Assembly: GCA_023935145.1 (NCBI GenBank)
Contig: CM043699.1
Span: 59,288,638-59,352,637 of the forward strand
Direction: 5' to 3'
Length of the DNA stretch: 64,000 bases
Source: Bretschneidera sinensis
Taxonomy: Eukaryota; Streptophyta; Magnoliopsida; Brassicales; Akaniaceae
The position numbers and the translations under genes are program-made. Every line of letters starts with the position of its first letter. Positions within the stretch are counted from its first letter, which is position 1. Under the pieces are notes generated by a model. The model ran no database searches, was not told the origin of the DNA, and saw only the letters and a program-made list of their open reading frames with translations. Of the stretch, positions 11,271 through 22,762 are shown one piece after another.

Positions 11271-12130
11271 AACATAGAGTTTAGCCTCCCCATAATCCTC
11301 TGATTCAATGAGATAATTGAACTGTACCCCGTTAAAGTCCAAGAAAGACCGGATATCGTTCACCTTTTTTTGACATCAACAAGGCCTAACTCTTTAAAGA
11401 GCTTTTAGAATTGATCTACAAACATCTAAAGGCATCATTAGATCTCATTTGTTATTTATTAGAGGAAGTTTGCATTAAAAGGCCATAATTTTCGTGATTT
11501 TGTTTGATACCCACTCAACCATACAATTTCTCTCAAAACTTACTTATAACCAAGTTGAAAGATAATATTTCACACAACCTATATGAAAGAAACCCATAAA
11601 TTTCATCAATGAAAAACTTCAACAAAAACCCCAATATTTTGCCCCTTGCGACCCCAAAATTTCTTTTAAATATTTCTTAAAACCCAAATGAAAGACAACC
11701 CAGATTAACGTAAGTTAATTGTTAAACTTATCTTTGTTGAAGCTTGAGAAACTAATGAGGATTTGAATTTTTTCTATCATGATCACTTTAAGAGGATGTG
11801 CATGCTTCAATTTTTATTCGAGATTATCATATTTGAATGAAAGTTTAATTTGGAATCAAAAGGATATTTACGGTTTCGTAATTTTTTGTTGACATTGATT
11901 ATATTTTGACCACCAAACAACACATTGATTAACAAAATTACTAACGGAAGTAGGTTGCTGTAATGTAGCCCTCAAACATCAAATAGTTTTTTTGTCATTT
12001 TTGAAACTATAAGTAGGTAAAAATAATTACTCCCAAACCTCAAGTAGGTAGTACTTTATCCAAAGTTTTATTACAAATGGTAAGTTTGAATTCACTTTTG
12101 TTCACTGGTAGGATTAAAATTTTTTGATTT
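11271..12130. other. No gene recognised
   Basis: AT-rich, low-information sequence with scattered stops in all frames and no repeat or family match that I can support. Confidence 0.4.
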
Positions 12131-12800
12131 TTTTATAGTAAAGAGGTTATGGTTTAGCATACAGAGGAGGGAAGAAGTTGGTTTGATCAATGGCTTCCCA
12201 ATCTAAATTCATGGTGTGTCGATGACTTGAGTGTTGATTAATTTGTCTAGATAATGGCAAAAGAGTTCCCTTCAAGCTTAGAATCCCAAATTTTTTAAGT
12301 ATTAGTTGAGGGTTGGGGAAATTGTGTATCATACGATGAAAAATAAATTTTATATGAGATAATTAAATGTGGCTAGATTTTCAATTTCTGTAAAATATAT
12401 TAAAGATATTCCTATGTTTGCTTCAGTTATGATTGGAACTACTATTTATTGCCTAAATATCAAAGTGGGTGAATCTTAAAATATCCCTCATCTATCTATC
12501 TCGAATAAGTACTGCCATATTGATTCTTATGCGTCTAGCTATTCGGCAGATTCCCCCTTTGTTGATGAGTCAGAAAATGTGTTTCATGATGAAGTGGTGG
12601 TTTATAGTGGCGAAGCAGTGATGCAACCATGTCTGCTTGATGATCTAAATTTATTTAGTGATAAGTCTATGTGATTTCCAATGCAGTCTAATGGTTTGGA
12701 AGTTGATGGTGCTTGTTTCATTCCTCTTCATTTTTTGATGAATTGGATTCCATAATTGAGAAGTCAACTAGTCAATCCATGATTCTAATTTTTCAAATTT
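12131..12800 (+). pseudogene. Possible LINE ORF1 (DUF4283-like) remnant
   Basis: A + strand path with many stops contains a segment near 12370-12480 (NVARFSISVKYIKDIPMFAS, then a beta-rich VMIGTTIYCLNIKVG) that resembles the part of plant LINE ORF1 / DUF4283 proteins preceding the zinc knuckle. No zinc knuckle or endonuclease follows. Tentative. Confidence 0.3.
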
Positions 12801-13224
12801 TATACATCTTCCAATGTTTTTGGGAATGATTAAGAGTCGATTTGTGGGGTAGAGGATTTTATTAAATATAAGGAATTTGGTGTTTTAACTTTGGAAGTTG
12901 TTTATATGGCTAAGGGAGATGTTTGCTAATTAGGTTGGCAATATAGATTGAGAGAGTGGAGTAATAAATAAGAGGCTTCCTCTGGTTAGGAGGATTTTTT
13001 TAGCAAATCCTCATTGAGATGGATGGAGTTGGGTAGATCCTTATCTGTTTTATTAAAATAAGATAACAATAAAAAGAAAGAGAGAGAAACATGAACCAAA
13101 ACCCCGCATAAAGAGATACGAATACAAGGAAAGACTTTAGAGCAACACACTCATGAAGCTAGCCTAAAAGTAACAAGGACTTAACATGAATTAGACATAA
13201 CTGAAAAAAAAAAAATCTACAAGC
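12801..13224. other. No gene recognised
   Basis: Purine-rich stretch near 13060-13100 (AAGAAAGAGAGAGAAAC) and otherwise no supported feature; possibly the 3' end of the LINE fragment that follows on the - strand. Confidence 0.35.
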
Positions 13225-13572
13225 GACAGTAAATAGCCAAGCCATTATCGTTATCTCGTAAAGCCTTTAAACAAGAAAGAGGTAACTCATGAATGTTATA
13301 GAAAAGAGTAAGTTGAATAATAGAATGACCATGAAATGCTAATCTGTCAGTAAGTCAATTTCCTAATTCCTTGAAAACATGTTGAATATGAGCCGTCAAA
13401 GGAAGCAAGAAAAATATATCCCGAAATATATAAAGAAGATGCCATGGAATAACACATTTACATTGATCTACTTGAATAAAGGTCTTAAATTACATTCAAT
13501 ATTGTGAATATGAATACCAAATTGTTCCACTAAGTCCAATCTATCTTTGAGGACACACGCTTCAGTAGTCAT
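13225..13572 (-). pseudogene. LINE-type RNase H C-terminal remnant
   Basis: On the - strand 13572-13500 reads TTEACVLKDRLDLVEQFGIH, the start of the RNase H helix typical of plant LINE (RVT_3) proteins where the TTEA motif contains the catalytic glutamate. After a frame change, HLLYIFRD... and a later ELGNXLTDRLAFHGHS block fit the end of the same domain (family pattern: IYREGN...AD.LA). Stops and frameshifts throughout. The rest of the LINE is not present. Confidence 0.5.
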
Positions 13573-13586
13573 GTTAGAATAATAAC

Positions 13587-14072
13587 TGTCAGGAAAACCA
13601 TGAGGAGGTGAATTGGTTCTACAAAATTGTCAACGAGATTAACACACTAATATCAAATCAAAATATTAAAACTGAGATTGACAACTAGTTAAATAAGAGA
13701 GTAATGGAAGAGAGAATAAGCATAGAGTTTATAGTGGTTTGGTAATGATTGTGCTTACGTCTACTTCTTCAATAGGCTGCCCTAGTATATTAATTTTCAC
13801 TATATAATCACTGTTACACTTACTTGGGTTTTCAAATTCTACAATCTTCTTGGAATATTCTTGGATTTCACAATCTCTCTTTGATTCCATTAATGAGTGC
13901 TTTGATACTGTACCCTGACAGTAAATGCTCTGATCTTGCAATCTGACACTAAATGCTTCTACAATCTGATAATAACTATCATACACACTTAATAAAACAT
14001 GTCAAGAATAACAACATGGTTTTCCTATATCAAAACCTCTAAACAGGGGATTAAATAATAAATACCCTAACA
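13587..14072 (-). repeat. Copia-2 3' LTR
   Basis: Starts TGTCAGGAAAACCATGAGG, continues with GGAGGTGAATTGG and a TTTATAGTGGTTTGG block, both diverged matches to the copia-1 LTR (GGGGGTGAATTGGG; TTTATAGTGGTTCGG). Ends CCCTAACA at 14072, followed by a polypurine tract on the - strand. The element is inverted, so this is its 3' LTR. Confidence 0.65.
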
Positions 14073-14092
14073 ATCTCCCTCTTTTTTATGTA
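14073..14092 (-). promoter_or_regulatory. Copia-2 polypurine tract
   Basis: On the - strand, ATAAAAAAGAGGGAGAT directly precedes the LTR. Copia-1 has the same structure at 22704-22722. Confidence 0.6.
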
Positions 14093-14556
14093 AACAAAGC
14101 CTCTAATAGACAGTGCAAATAATTTAAACAAAACATGCAGATACAGATATCTAACCTAAACATTGAGCATTGTCTAAACTTCTCCCCTTTTTTTTGTCTA
14201 AAATAAAAAAGCGAGTATGAAGTCCCCAAGAGCACATGGGGACTAAACAAACAAAACTCCCCTAAACATGTTTGGATTAAACAAAATGAAATATAAACAA
14301 ACAAAGATAGGCAAGTATAAATTAGACATAAACAAGAACACATGGAATATTAGACAAACAAAAGAAATTAAGAAAAAACAAACATATAATTAAACAACAA
14401 TTACTGATCAATTTGGACAACTGAACCTGCAGGTTTAGGCATGCAGGTTCACTTTGGAACTCTGACTCGAGTGTTTAATTTATCGTTTACCTCCATTCTC
14501 TTATCGTTTGATTGAGGTTCATTCTCTTCTATGGCTACGAGGCAGAGGTTACATAC
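14093..14556 (-). other. Non-coding 3' internal part of copia-2
   Basis: No gene. Pol is absent: sequence passes from gag directly to this non-coding block and the LTR, so copia-2 is an internal-deletion derivative. Confidence 0.4.
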
Positions 14557-15500
14557 TTACTTTTTGACATCCGAATATTCATATTCACCATCACTCCAAG
14601 TTGCTATTAAGCCCTTTTTCTTCTTGAAATGCAATCCTTTGATCTTTGGACAGCCTGCCTTCATGTGACCTGGCTTGATGCACTCGAAGTAAACAAACTT
14701 TCTCTTTCTCAAAGATTCACATTTTTGGTATGAAAACTTATGAGTATAATCATTAGAAAAATCGAACAAAACAGATTTTTTCACTTTCTTATCCTTTTTG
14801 AATCGTTCAAGATTTATCTTGTACTATCTGGTCAACTTGGAAATATAATCATATTCATCAAATAACTCTTCATCCTTATCATCAATTGCTTTTAGTGCAA
14901 TGGAATTCTTTAGGTTGTTTTTGTCAGCCTTTAGAGCCTTTAGGTTGATCTTGTGGGTCATGAGTGAACCTGCCAGTTCTTCTCAGATTCTTCAATAGTT
15001 GACACTTTGGGAAGCCACTCCCTTGGTAAGGATCTGATCATCTTAAATACCATATTGGTTTGAGTGAATTATTTTCCAAATGAATTTAACTTGTTCACTA
15101 TTTTAGTGAACCGAGTAGTCATCTCCAAAATGCTATCACCCGCACGAAACTTGAAAGAATCAAATGAAAACATCAATATATTTATTTGTTCAATTTAACT
15201 TTACTAATACATTCGAAAGCAGCCTCTAGTTTGTTCCAGATTTCTGATCCAATTGAATTGGTTCTTGTCGATTCCACACTAAATTAGATGCATAGCCTTA
15301 TTATTGGTTTCTAGTTGAGCTTTTTAAGAAGTGATGCATTCATCTTCATCCTTCTCGATTTTAACTTCACAAATCTTCTTAGTGTGTCTGTATGGGCCTT
15401 TGGTAATCATTATATAGTAGTCGGTGCTGATGTTCTTGATGAAAACCATCCATCTTTTCTTCCAGAAAGAGTAATTTGATCCATCAAAGATTGGAAGGTT
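14557..15500 (-). pseudogene. gag: Copia-2 gag (UBN2 type) remnant, cut by Del2
   Basis: The - strand path from 15500 to 14557 carries the copia UBN2-type capsid region (EMTTRFTKIVNKLNSFGK, then MIRSLPREWLPKVSTIEES near 15030) and the nucleocapsid end at 14557-14784. The zinc knuckle there reads Y-X2-C-X4-H-X4-C (YFECIKPGHMKAGC), so the first cysteine is lost. Several stops. The 5' portion of this gag is missing because the chromovirus Del2 begins at 15501; it should lie beyond Del2's other end, outside the window. Confidence 0.7.
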
Positions 15501-15854
15501 TGTAAAGACCCATCCCGAGTTGGCCTATCCGACTTGGTGTCATCACTATTTAAAATCCAAACATGACACATACATGTAATAATTAAAACATCATCAATTA
15601 AAAATAATAATTACAACAATATCCTCAACTCTTTTTAGAGGAGTTACATCTTTCAAATATATACAATGCATGAATGTACTGTCATTCTAAAAAAAAAAAA
15701 TTCTTTCATGTATTGTTTGATGATACTGATCACGAGGACTTACTTAAGCTACTCACTATGAGTCTTAGATCAATAGTCTATCATTCTTGCCCGATGCCTA
15801 AAATTATTTAACAATGAGGAGTGAGCTTCACAAACTTAGTGAATTCAATTTACT

Positions 15855-17330
15855 AGAAGTACTTGACTTGTGTACTTCTAGTCATATTTTATATTTCAAT
15901 CATAATCATAATTCCAAATATCTTTCAATCTATCAATTCTCATGTATATAACTCAAATCATTTCTATCAATGTATATCCATCATTTCAAATTTCATCACA
16001 TGTCTTTAATCAATGTCAAACTATCATCTTTATATTAATTTTATCATAAATACCTCCTTATCAATCATTTTCTAATCAATCACTTACTTGTATCATATTA
16101 TAACTCATTCTCAATAATTTTGTCATCATAACTGTTTCATTATGAGACTCATGTTTCTGTCATCATATCACAATCATTTTTTATGCTTTAGAATCTCAAT
16201 AATAATAAAATAATTAACTAAATACATGCATCCACATCCTCATTTCATCATCATTTCACTTCTTTCTTTCTTTCTTTCTCATCACATCATTTCATTTCAT
16301 CATCTTATCATCATTTCATCATTATTTCTTATATCACTCTATACTAACAATGTATGGGAAATACCAATATCTGGTATACTTCTAGTCATATTTCATATTT
16401 CAATCATAATCATAATTTCAAATATCTTTTCATCTATAAATTCTTATGTATATAACTCAAATTATTTATCAATCATTTCTATCAATGTATATCCATCATT
16501 TCAAATTTCATCAAATGTCTTTAATCAATGTCAAACTATCATCTATATATTAATTTTATCATAAATACCTCCTTATCAATCATTTTCTAATCAATCACTT
16601 ACTTGTATCATATTATAACTCCTTATCAATAATTTTGTCATCATAATTGTTTCATTATGAGACTCATGTTTCTGTCATCATATCACAATCATTTTTTATG
16701 CTTTAGCATCTCAATAATAATAAAATAATTAACTAAATGCATGCATCCACATCCTCATTTCATCATCATTTCACTTCTTTCTTTTTTTCTTTCTCATCAC
16801 ATCATTTCATTTCATCATTATTTCTTGTATCACTCTATACTATCAATGTATGGGAAATACCAATCTCTGGTATACTTCTAGTCATATTTCATATTTCAAT
16901 CATAATCATAATTTCAAATATCTTTTCATCTATAAATGCTTATGTATATAACTCAAATTATTTATCAATCATTTCTATCAATGTATATCTATCATATCAA
17001 ATTTCATCACATGTCTTTAATCAATGTCAAACTATCATCTTTATATTAATTTTATCATAAATACCTCCTTATCAATCATTTTCTAATCAATCACTTACTT
17101 GTATCATATTATAACTTATTATCAATAATTTTGTCATCATAACTGTTTCATTATGAGACTTATGTTTCTATCATCATATCATAATCATTTTTTATGCTTT
17201 AACATCTCAATAATAATAAAATAATTAACGAAATGCATGCATCCACATCCTCATTTCATCATCATTTCATATATCACTCTATACTATCAATGTATGGGAA
17301 ATATCAATCTCTAGTATAACATCTAGGACC
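15855..17330 (-). repeat. Three tandem copies of a roughly 500-bp unit inside the Del2 LTR
   Basis: The landmark CTTCTAGTCATATTT recurs at 15875, 16379 and 16875 (periods 504 and 496). Units are rich in TCA/CAT triplets and include the block TTTCATTATGAGACTCATGTT. They differ by small indels only. Reading frames open here (for example 16226-16564 and 16737-17060) are products of the CAT-rich composition, not genes. Confidence 0.85.
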
Positions 17331-18240
17331 GTCTTCTTATATATTGACATGTTTCATCCAGATCACCCATGGTTCTGGGCTTCCCTCTATGCATATGATC
17401 AATCACATATAAGCATACATATTACAACATCAAACAATTCAAAATCAATTTCCTTCATAAGATCTTTCTTTTCATTATACTAATCAATTCAACTTTTCAC
17501 TTTTCATACATGTAGTATCAATTTAGTTATTTCATTTTAAGAGATTTATTTATCTTTTATCATATAATTCATCAACTTCTCATTCAATAATACCATTTCA
17601 AGATTCTAATTTCATGAATTTATCATCCATACTTCATTTCAATTTCATCACACTTTATATTTTTATTTATTAATTCAATAACATATATATCATATTCATC
17701 ATATATTTAAAAAAAGTAAATTAAACTCACCTAATAGCACTTAAGCTACTATTGGACTACTTCCTTTCCTTTTCTGCTCCTTTCAGCAATTGCACCAGAT
17801 TGCTGATCACCTACACCTAATCATAATATACACATTAATCTTTCTATCTTAATCTTCAATTTTCTATATCCTGTACCGGGTTAAATTTCGTGTATGCATA
17901 TTTAACTTTCTTAAATGAAACTCTCAATACTTTCAATAAAAAATCATTTCCTTCTTCTTTGAATCCAAATTCCAAACTTCTTTTCAAGAAGATGGAATAA
18001 CAAATTATAAAAATTCAAATCTTCCAAAGAAATTCATAATGTTACCTTTTCAAATCTTTTCCTCAGATTTCTTAGAAATTCTTCCGTAAATTCAACGATT
18101 TCAAGATATGATTATCAAATTCTTCAATTTCAATGTGTTTGAATGTGTCTGTTAGCTTTTTTTTTTTTTGAGAGAGAGAGAGTAATTTTCAGGAGAGAAA
18201 ATGAGTTTCCAACATTCGTAAAATGAATTCAAACTTTCAA
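17331..18240 (-). other. AT-rich LTR interior with CT-rich transcript leader
   Basis: No gene. On the - strand a CTCTCTCTCTC run lies at about 18171-18182, shortly downstream of the TATA-like box at 18246-18259. Confidence 0.45.
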
Positions 18241-18245
18241 AATCT

Positions 18246-18545
18246 CTTTTATATAAATTTTTTCAGTCTGACTGGTCGACTACTCGGTCAACTGGTTTGA
18301 CCTTTTCCAAAAAATTTAAAGTATCCATTGTACTACCAGTCAGCTGGCAGCTGACCGATTCTCCAACAGCCAATTGGTCGATTGGCCTTCCACTTGAAAA
18401 TCACAAAACTGTTATTCTTCACTGCCAATCGGCTGTAGAACCAATCGGTCTATCCAACCAGTTGAACAGTCAGCCAACCGATTACCCTTTCTAGCCGAGT
18501 GGTTGGTCGACTAGTTGGGTAACCAATCGACCGTATGATCAATTC
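18246..18545 (-). promoter_or_regulatory. Del2 U3: palindromic motif cluster and TATA-like box
   Basis: The 280 bp upstream (higher coordinates) of TTTATATAAAAG (18246-18259, - strand) hold at least eight variants of GGTCGACTGG / CCAATCGGTC, for example CTGGTCGACTACTCGGTCAA near 18272 and GGTTGGTCGACTAGTTGGG near 18500. The surrounding DNA is AT-rich, so the cluster stands out in composition. It is the expected position of the U3 promoter. Confidence 0.6.
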
Positions 18546-18794
18546 ATCCAACCTTTAAACTTTTCAAAATTTCTCCAACTATCTTTCAAAAATTTATATA
18601 CTTTTTATTTATAAAATTTCTATCTTTTTTCAAATAAAATGTTCATCTTTCTTTAAAATTTCTTTCTAGTTCAACATTCTTGATGCATGCATACACAATT
18701 CAATATATAATTTAGTTTACCATTCATAGTTACTTCTTTACCCTTACATTGAGGACACGGGTATTATAATTTTACCCATCATATAAAAATTTCG

Positions 18795-20335
18795 TCCTCA
18801 GAATTTTCTTACCTATGTCATGAAAAAGTCAGGGATAGTCCTTTCTCATACTTGCCTCACACTCCCATGTAATCTCTTTAACATCCTTATTCTGCCATAA
18901 AACTTGAACTAATGGAATAATCTTATTACGGAAGACTTGTTATTTTCTGTTTAGAATTCTCACTGATACTTGCATAAAGTCAACTCTTCTTGATGTTCTA
19001 CAGCATGACTCAAAATACTATGGGGATTCATCATGTAAGCAATTTTGAAAAAGTGAAACATGAAATAAATTATGCAACTGCTTCAAATCTGGAGGCAAAT
19101 TCAGTCTATAAACTACTGGCCCAACTCTCTCAATAACTTCATAGGGTCCTACATTTCTTGGACTCAATATTTCTTTCTTTTTGAACCTCAACACATCTTT
19201 CCATGAAGATATCTTCAAATACATTCAATCTCCTACTTAAAACTCAAGAGGTATTCTTCTATTATCCGCATAACTTTTCTGTCTATGCTGTGCTGCTTTA
19301 AGGTTCTCTCTAACTAGTTTGATCCTCTCTGTTGTTAACTTAATAATTTCTAGACCAAATATCTTTCTCTCTCCCACTTTTTCCTAACATACAAGAGTTC
19401 TATATTTCCTACCATACAATGCCTCAAACAGTGCCATTCCAATACTAGCTTGATACTGATTATTATATGCAAACTCAATTAAGGGTAAGTAAGCATCCCA
19501 ACTCACTGAGAGGCACATCACACTAGCCCTCAACATATCTTGTAGTATTCGAATGATCTTCTCTGCCTTCCTATCTGTTTGAGGATGAATAGCAGTACTA
19601 AACTATAACTGTGCTTCTATGGCTTTCTAAAAACCTCTCCAAAATCTAGATTTAAATCTAGGATCTCGTTCTGATACTATTCTCAATGGTACCCCATGCA
19701 GCTTCATAATCTGAGCTGCATACAGTTTAGCAAACTTTTCAAGACTCCAAGTAGTTTTAATTGGAAGAAAATGAGATGACTTAGAAAGTCTATCTATTAT
19801 CACTCACACAACATCATAACCTATCTGGGTATGGGGAAATCCAGAAACAAAATCTATACTCGCATTCTCCTATAGCCATTCAGGCACTAGAAGAGGCTAT
19901 AGTAAGCCTACTAGATGTCAAATCTCTAACAAACCAAACATTTAGAAATGTATTTAGCTACATCCATTTTCAATCCTAACCATTAGTAATTTTTTCTCAA
20001 TCCCTTATACATCTTATTATTACCAGGGTGCATCGAATATACTAAATCATGTGCCTATTTCAATATCTCATTTCTTATCTCAACATCATTGGGAACACAA
20101 ATTCTATGTTCTAATACCAATATACCATCATCTCTGATCCTGAACTTAGTCTGCTTTCCACTCAGCACTTCCTGCTTAATCTTCTCTACCTCCTCATCCC
20201 TACCTTGCATTTCTAACAAACGTTCTACTATAGATGACTGTACAACCATATTTTCCAACAATGCGCCTCTCTCACTAATACTCATCTTTATTCTCATCTC
20301 TCAGCGATCCACCATCAGATTCACATCATGACTCT
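18795..20335 (-). pseudogene. Del2 integrase with chromodomain
   Basis: Read from 20335 downward: end of RNase H (ALSRKSTRRLAA), the linker and H2C2 zinc-binding region (20297-19930; HPGNNKMYKGLRKNY), a badly broken catalytic core, then the GPYEVIERVGPVVYRLNLPP block (19018-19224) and a chromodomain (about 18990-18830: ILNRK, KIIPLVQVLWQNKDVKEIT). The chromodomain is better preserved here than in Del1. Protein similarity to Del1 is high over the whole region, and the two copies are clearly one family. Many stops. Confidence 0.8.
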
Positions 20336-20339
20336 CTAT

Positions 20340-20835
20340 AGCAGCTAATCTTCTTGTAGACTTTCTACTCAATGCATCAGGTACCACATTCGCCTTCCTT
20401 GGATGATAGTGAATTGTACAATCATAGTCATTAATCAACTTCATTCACCGCCTCTGCCTCAAATTAAACTTTCTCTAGGTAGGTAAGTATGTCAAACTCT
20501 TATGATAAATGAATATCTCACAAGTTGGTCCATACAAATGATGTCTCCAAATTTTCAAAGGAAACACTACGAAAGCCAACTCTAAGTTATGGGTCGAGTA
20601 ATTTCTCTCATGATTCTTCAATTTCCTAGAAGCATAAGCCACTACCTTCCCATGTTGCATCAACACACATCCCAACCCTTGATGTGACACATCACTATAC
20701 ACCAAAAATCCTTCATCACCAAAAGGAAACACTAACACTGGAACAATAGTGAATTTTTCCTTCAAAAACTGAAAACTCTTCTCACGCTCCTCAGACCATA
20801 AAAACTTCACCTCTTTCCTAGTCAATCTATTCAAA
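20340..20835 (-). pseudogene. Del2 RNase H remnant
   Basis: Open from 20834 to 20475. Contains [20 protein letters not shown] (catalytic Asp retained), [20 protein letters not shown] (catalytic Glu retained) and [11 protein letters not shown], where the family has IFTDHKSL, so the third catalytic Asp is changed to Tyr. The domain continues after a stop to HPRKANVVPDALSRKS. Confidence 0.8.
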
Positions 20836-21519
20836 GGTATAAAAATATAGAAAAATTGTGAATAAATCTTCTATAATAACCTGCTAACCCCAAGAAGCTT
20901 CTAATCTCAATCACATTAGTTAGTCTCTCCTAACTCAACATTACCTCTGCCTTCTGTGGATAAATTGTTATACCATCTCTAGATACTACATGCCCCAAGA
21001 AAGTTACACCATTCAACCAAAATTAATATTAATTTTGTTTTTTGCATAGAATCTCTCTCTCCTCAGAATCTCTAACACTATCTCTAAATGTTTCATATGT
21101 TCTTCCTCATTCTTGGAATACACTAGAATGTTATAAATAAACATAACTACAAATTTATCAAGAAATGGTTTAAATACTCTATTCATTACGTTCAATCCAA
21201 AGCAGTTTTAGGGCATCACAAGAAACTCATGATTACCATAACGTGTCCTAAAAGTAGTTTTAGGCACATCCCCCTCTTTTATCCTCAACTAGTGATAACC
21301 TAATCTCATGTCTATCTTAGAAAATGCCTTCACTCCCTGCAACTGCTCAAAAACATCATCTACCATGGGTAAAGGATATTTATTCTTAATAGTTATCTTA
21401 TTCAGCTATCTATAATCTATACAAAACCTCATCATGCCATCTTTCTTCTTCGCAAACAATATAGGGGCTCTCCATGGCGACACACTAGGTCGAATAAATT
21501 ATTTATCTGAGAACTCTTG
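20836..21519 (-). pseudogene. Del2 reverse transcriptase, main part
   Basis: From the copia-1 junction the - strand reads the RT fingers ([26 protein letters not shown]), then KIDMRLGYH and the palm. The catalytic box reads MFIYNILVYSKN where the family has FIDDILVYSK, so both catalytic aspartates of the pair are lost (D-D to Y-N). Stops at several points. The N-terminal linker lies on the far side of copia-1 (41188-41507). Confidence 0.8.
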
Positions 21520-21524
21520 AAGTT

Positions 21525-22703
21525 TGTAAACTAAGGTGCAACCTAAGAGGGGGGTGAATTGGGTTTTAAATTTTTTTTGCAAATAACAAACAAGTTTTAA
21601 GCAATTATAAGATTAAGCAAGAATAACAAGAGTTATATAGCTAGAAATTAAAGGAGTAAGGATAAGAAGATGCAAACACAAATTATAGTGGTTCAAGAAT
21701 ATCAGAATCTCTCATACCCTACGTCCACTCTCTTGAAAGAGACTTTTCAAAGGAGACTCCTTAAAGTTATCCACTATGAATAGTCAGGCACTTCAGAGGT
21801 GTTGCCCAAAACTTAAAAGGTTCTCTTCCGAGGAAGTTAAAGCATAAGTGTTTAACACCTAAATATTTCTAAAAGTTACACCAACTCTTTCTCTTTAAAA
21901 TGATTGGAATTGATTAAAGATTGGTATAAGAGAGATTGCAATAAATACTTTACAATATGAAGATTATCTATCTTTCAAGAATAAAGCTTTAAATATGGCT
22001 TAAGAAGAATTTTTAAAACCATGATGAACAATAAATGAGCTCAAGAATGAATTAAGTGTTCTTAGATTGTTATGTTTGCTCATTTAAAAAGGGTTTATAT
22101 GATGCATGCCTCATATGGCCGTTTAAACACAAGAGGGGGAAGTTTGGGAAATCAAATGCTCTAAACGACGCCGTTCTTTTCAAAATATTTTAGTTATTTT
22201 CAAACATTTAGTCAACTAGATTATTGTTCAATCGATTGAATCAATTGATTCAGCTTCAAGTAAAAAGCATTCAGTCGACTGGATCAGAATGTCAGAAGTT
22301 TATGTCCTTCATTTAGAGAATTGAATAGTTCCTTTAGTCAACTGGATCAAAGGCAAGAAAATCATTCTTTTCATTCAGTCGACTAGATCACATGAAACAG
22401 AATTTGATGTTTTCATTTTGTTTTAAAAACAAAACCTAATAAAAATGAATTTGTTAAAAAAACAATTTATAATCGAACTGAGCCATACATAAAGCTAGGA
22501 AATTGATAGAAAAATTTACAATTATATCAATAACCTTTGGAGCTTCTAATCTTGATCTTCAAACTTCTTTCAAGGTTGAGTACTTAGCTTATCAAGTACT
22601 AGTTGTCTTCGTACAAACATCTTTGCACCTTTAAACACTTAGATATTTGTTAGCACAATTTAATATTGTTTTGTCATCATTAAAATCAAGTTAGAAGTCA
22701 ACA
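21525..22703 (-). repeat. Copia-1 3' LTR
   Basis: Inverted LTR: plus-strand start TGTAAACTAAGGTGCAACC, then GGGGGGTGAATTGGG; end AAGTCAACA at 22703. Closely matches 40007-41187. A cluster of CAGTCGACTG-like motifs lies at about 22204-22391, upstream of the transcription start in the - orientation. Confidence 0.9.
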
Positions 22704-22722
22704 ATCTCCTCATTTTTTATGA
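22704..22722 (-). promoter_or_regulatory. Copia-1 polypurine tract
   Basis: On the - strand CATAAAAAATGAGGAGAT abuts the 3' LTR start. Confidence 0.65.
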
Positions 22723-22762
22723 CGAAAAAACCATTTTAAGAAAAAAATCTTTTAAAAACTAA

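Larger units (their letters stand above)
15501..18768 (-). repeat. Del2 3' LTR, unusually long (about 3.3 kb)
   Basis: The two ends match the Del1 LTR: at 15501 TGTAAAGACCCATCCCGAGT corresponds to the inverted Del1 LTR end, together with the CTCAAC...GAGGAGTTACAT block (15630); at 18721-18768 the inverted start (TACTTCTTTACCCTTACATT...GGGTATTATA). The terminal TG is mutated to TA. Between the ends lie about 2.9 kb absent from Del1: three 500-bp tandem repeats, a gene-free AT-rich part, and a cluster of GTCGACTGG-like motifs with a TATA-like box. No ORF of note. Confidence 0.7.

Noticed and set aside
12131..12800. A host gene with acidic product (DESENVFHDEVVVYSGEAV region)
   Set aside because: Many stops in all frames, no splice-consistent structure; LINE ORF1 remnant is more likely, and even that is weak.
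16226..17060. Two open frames of 107 and 112 codons with nearly the same hydrophobic product
   Set aside because: They lie in tandem copies of a CAT-rich, 500-bp LTR repeat; the Ile/Ser/His-rich product reflects composition, and the frame is lost in the first copy.
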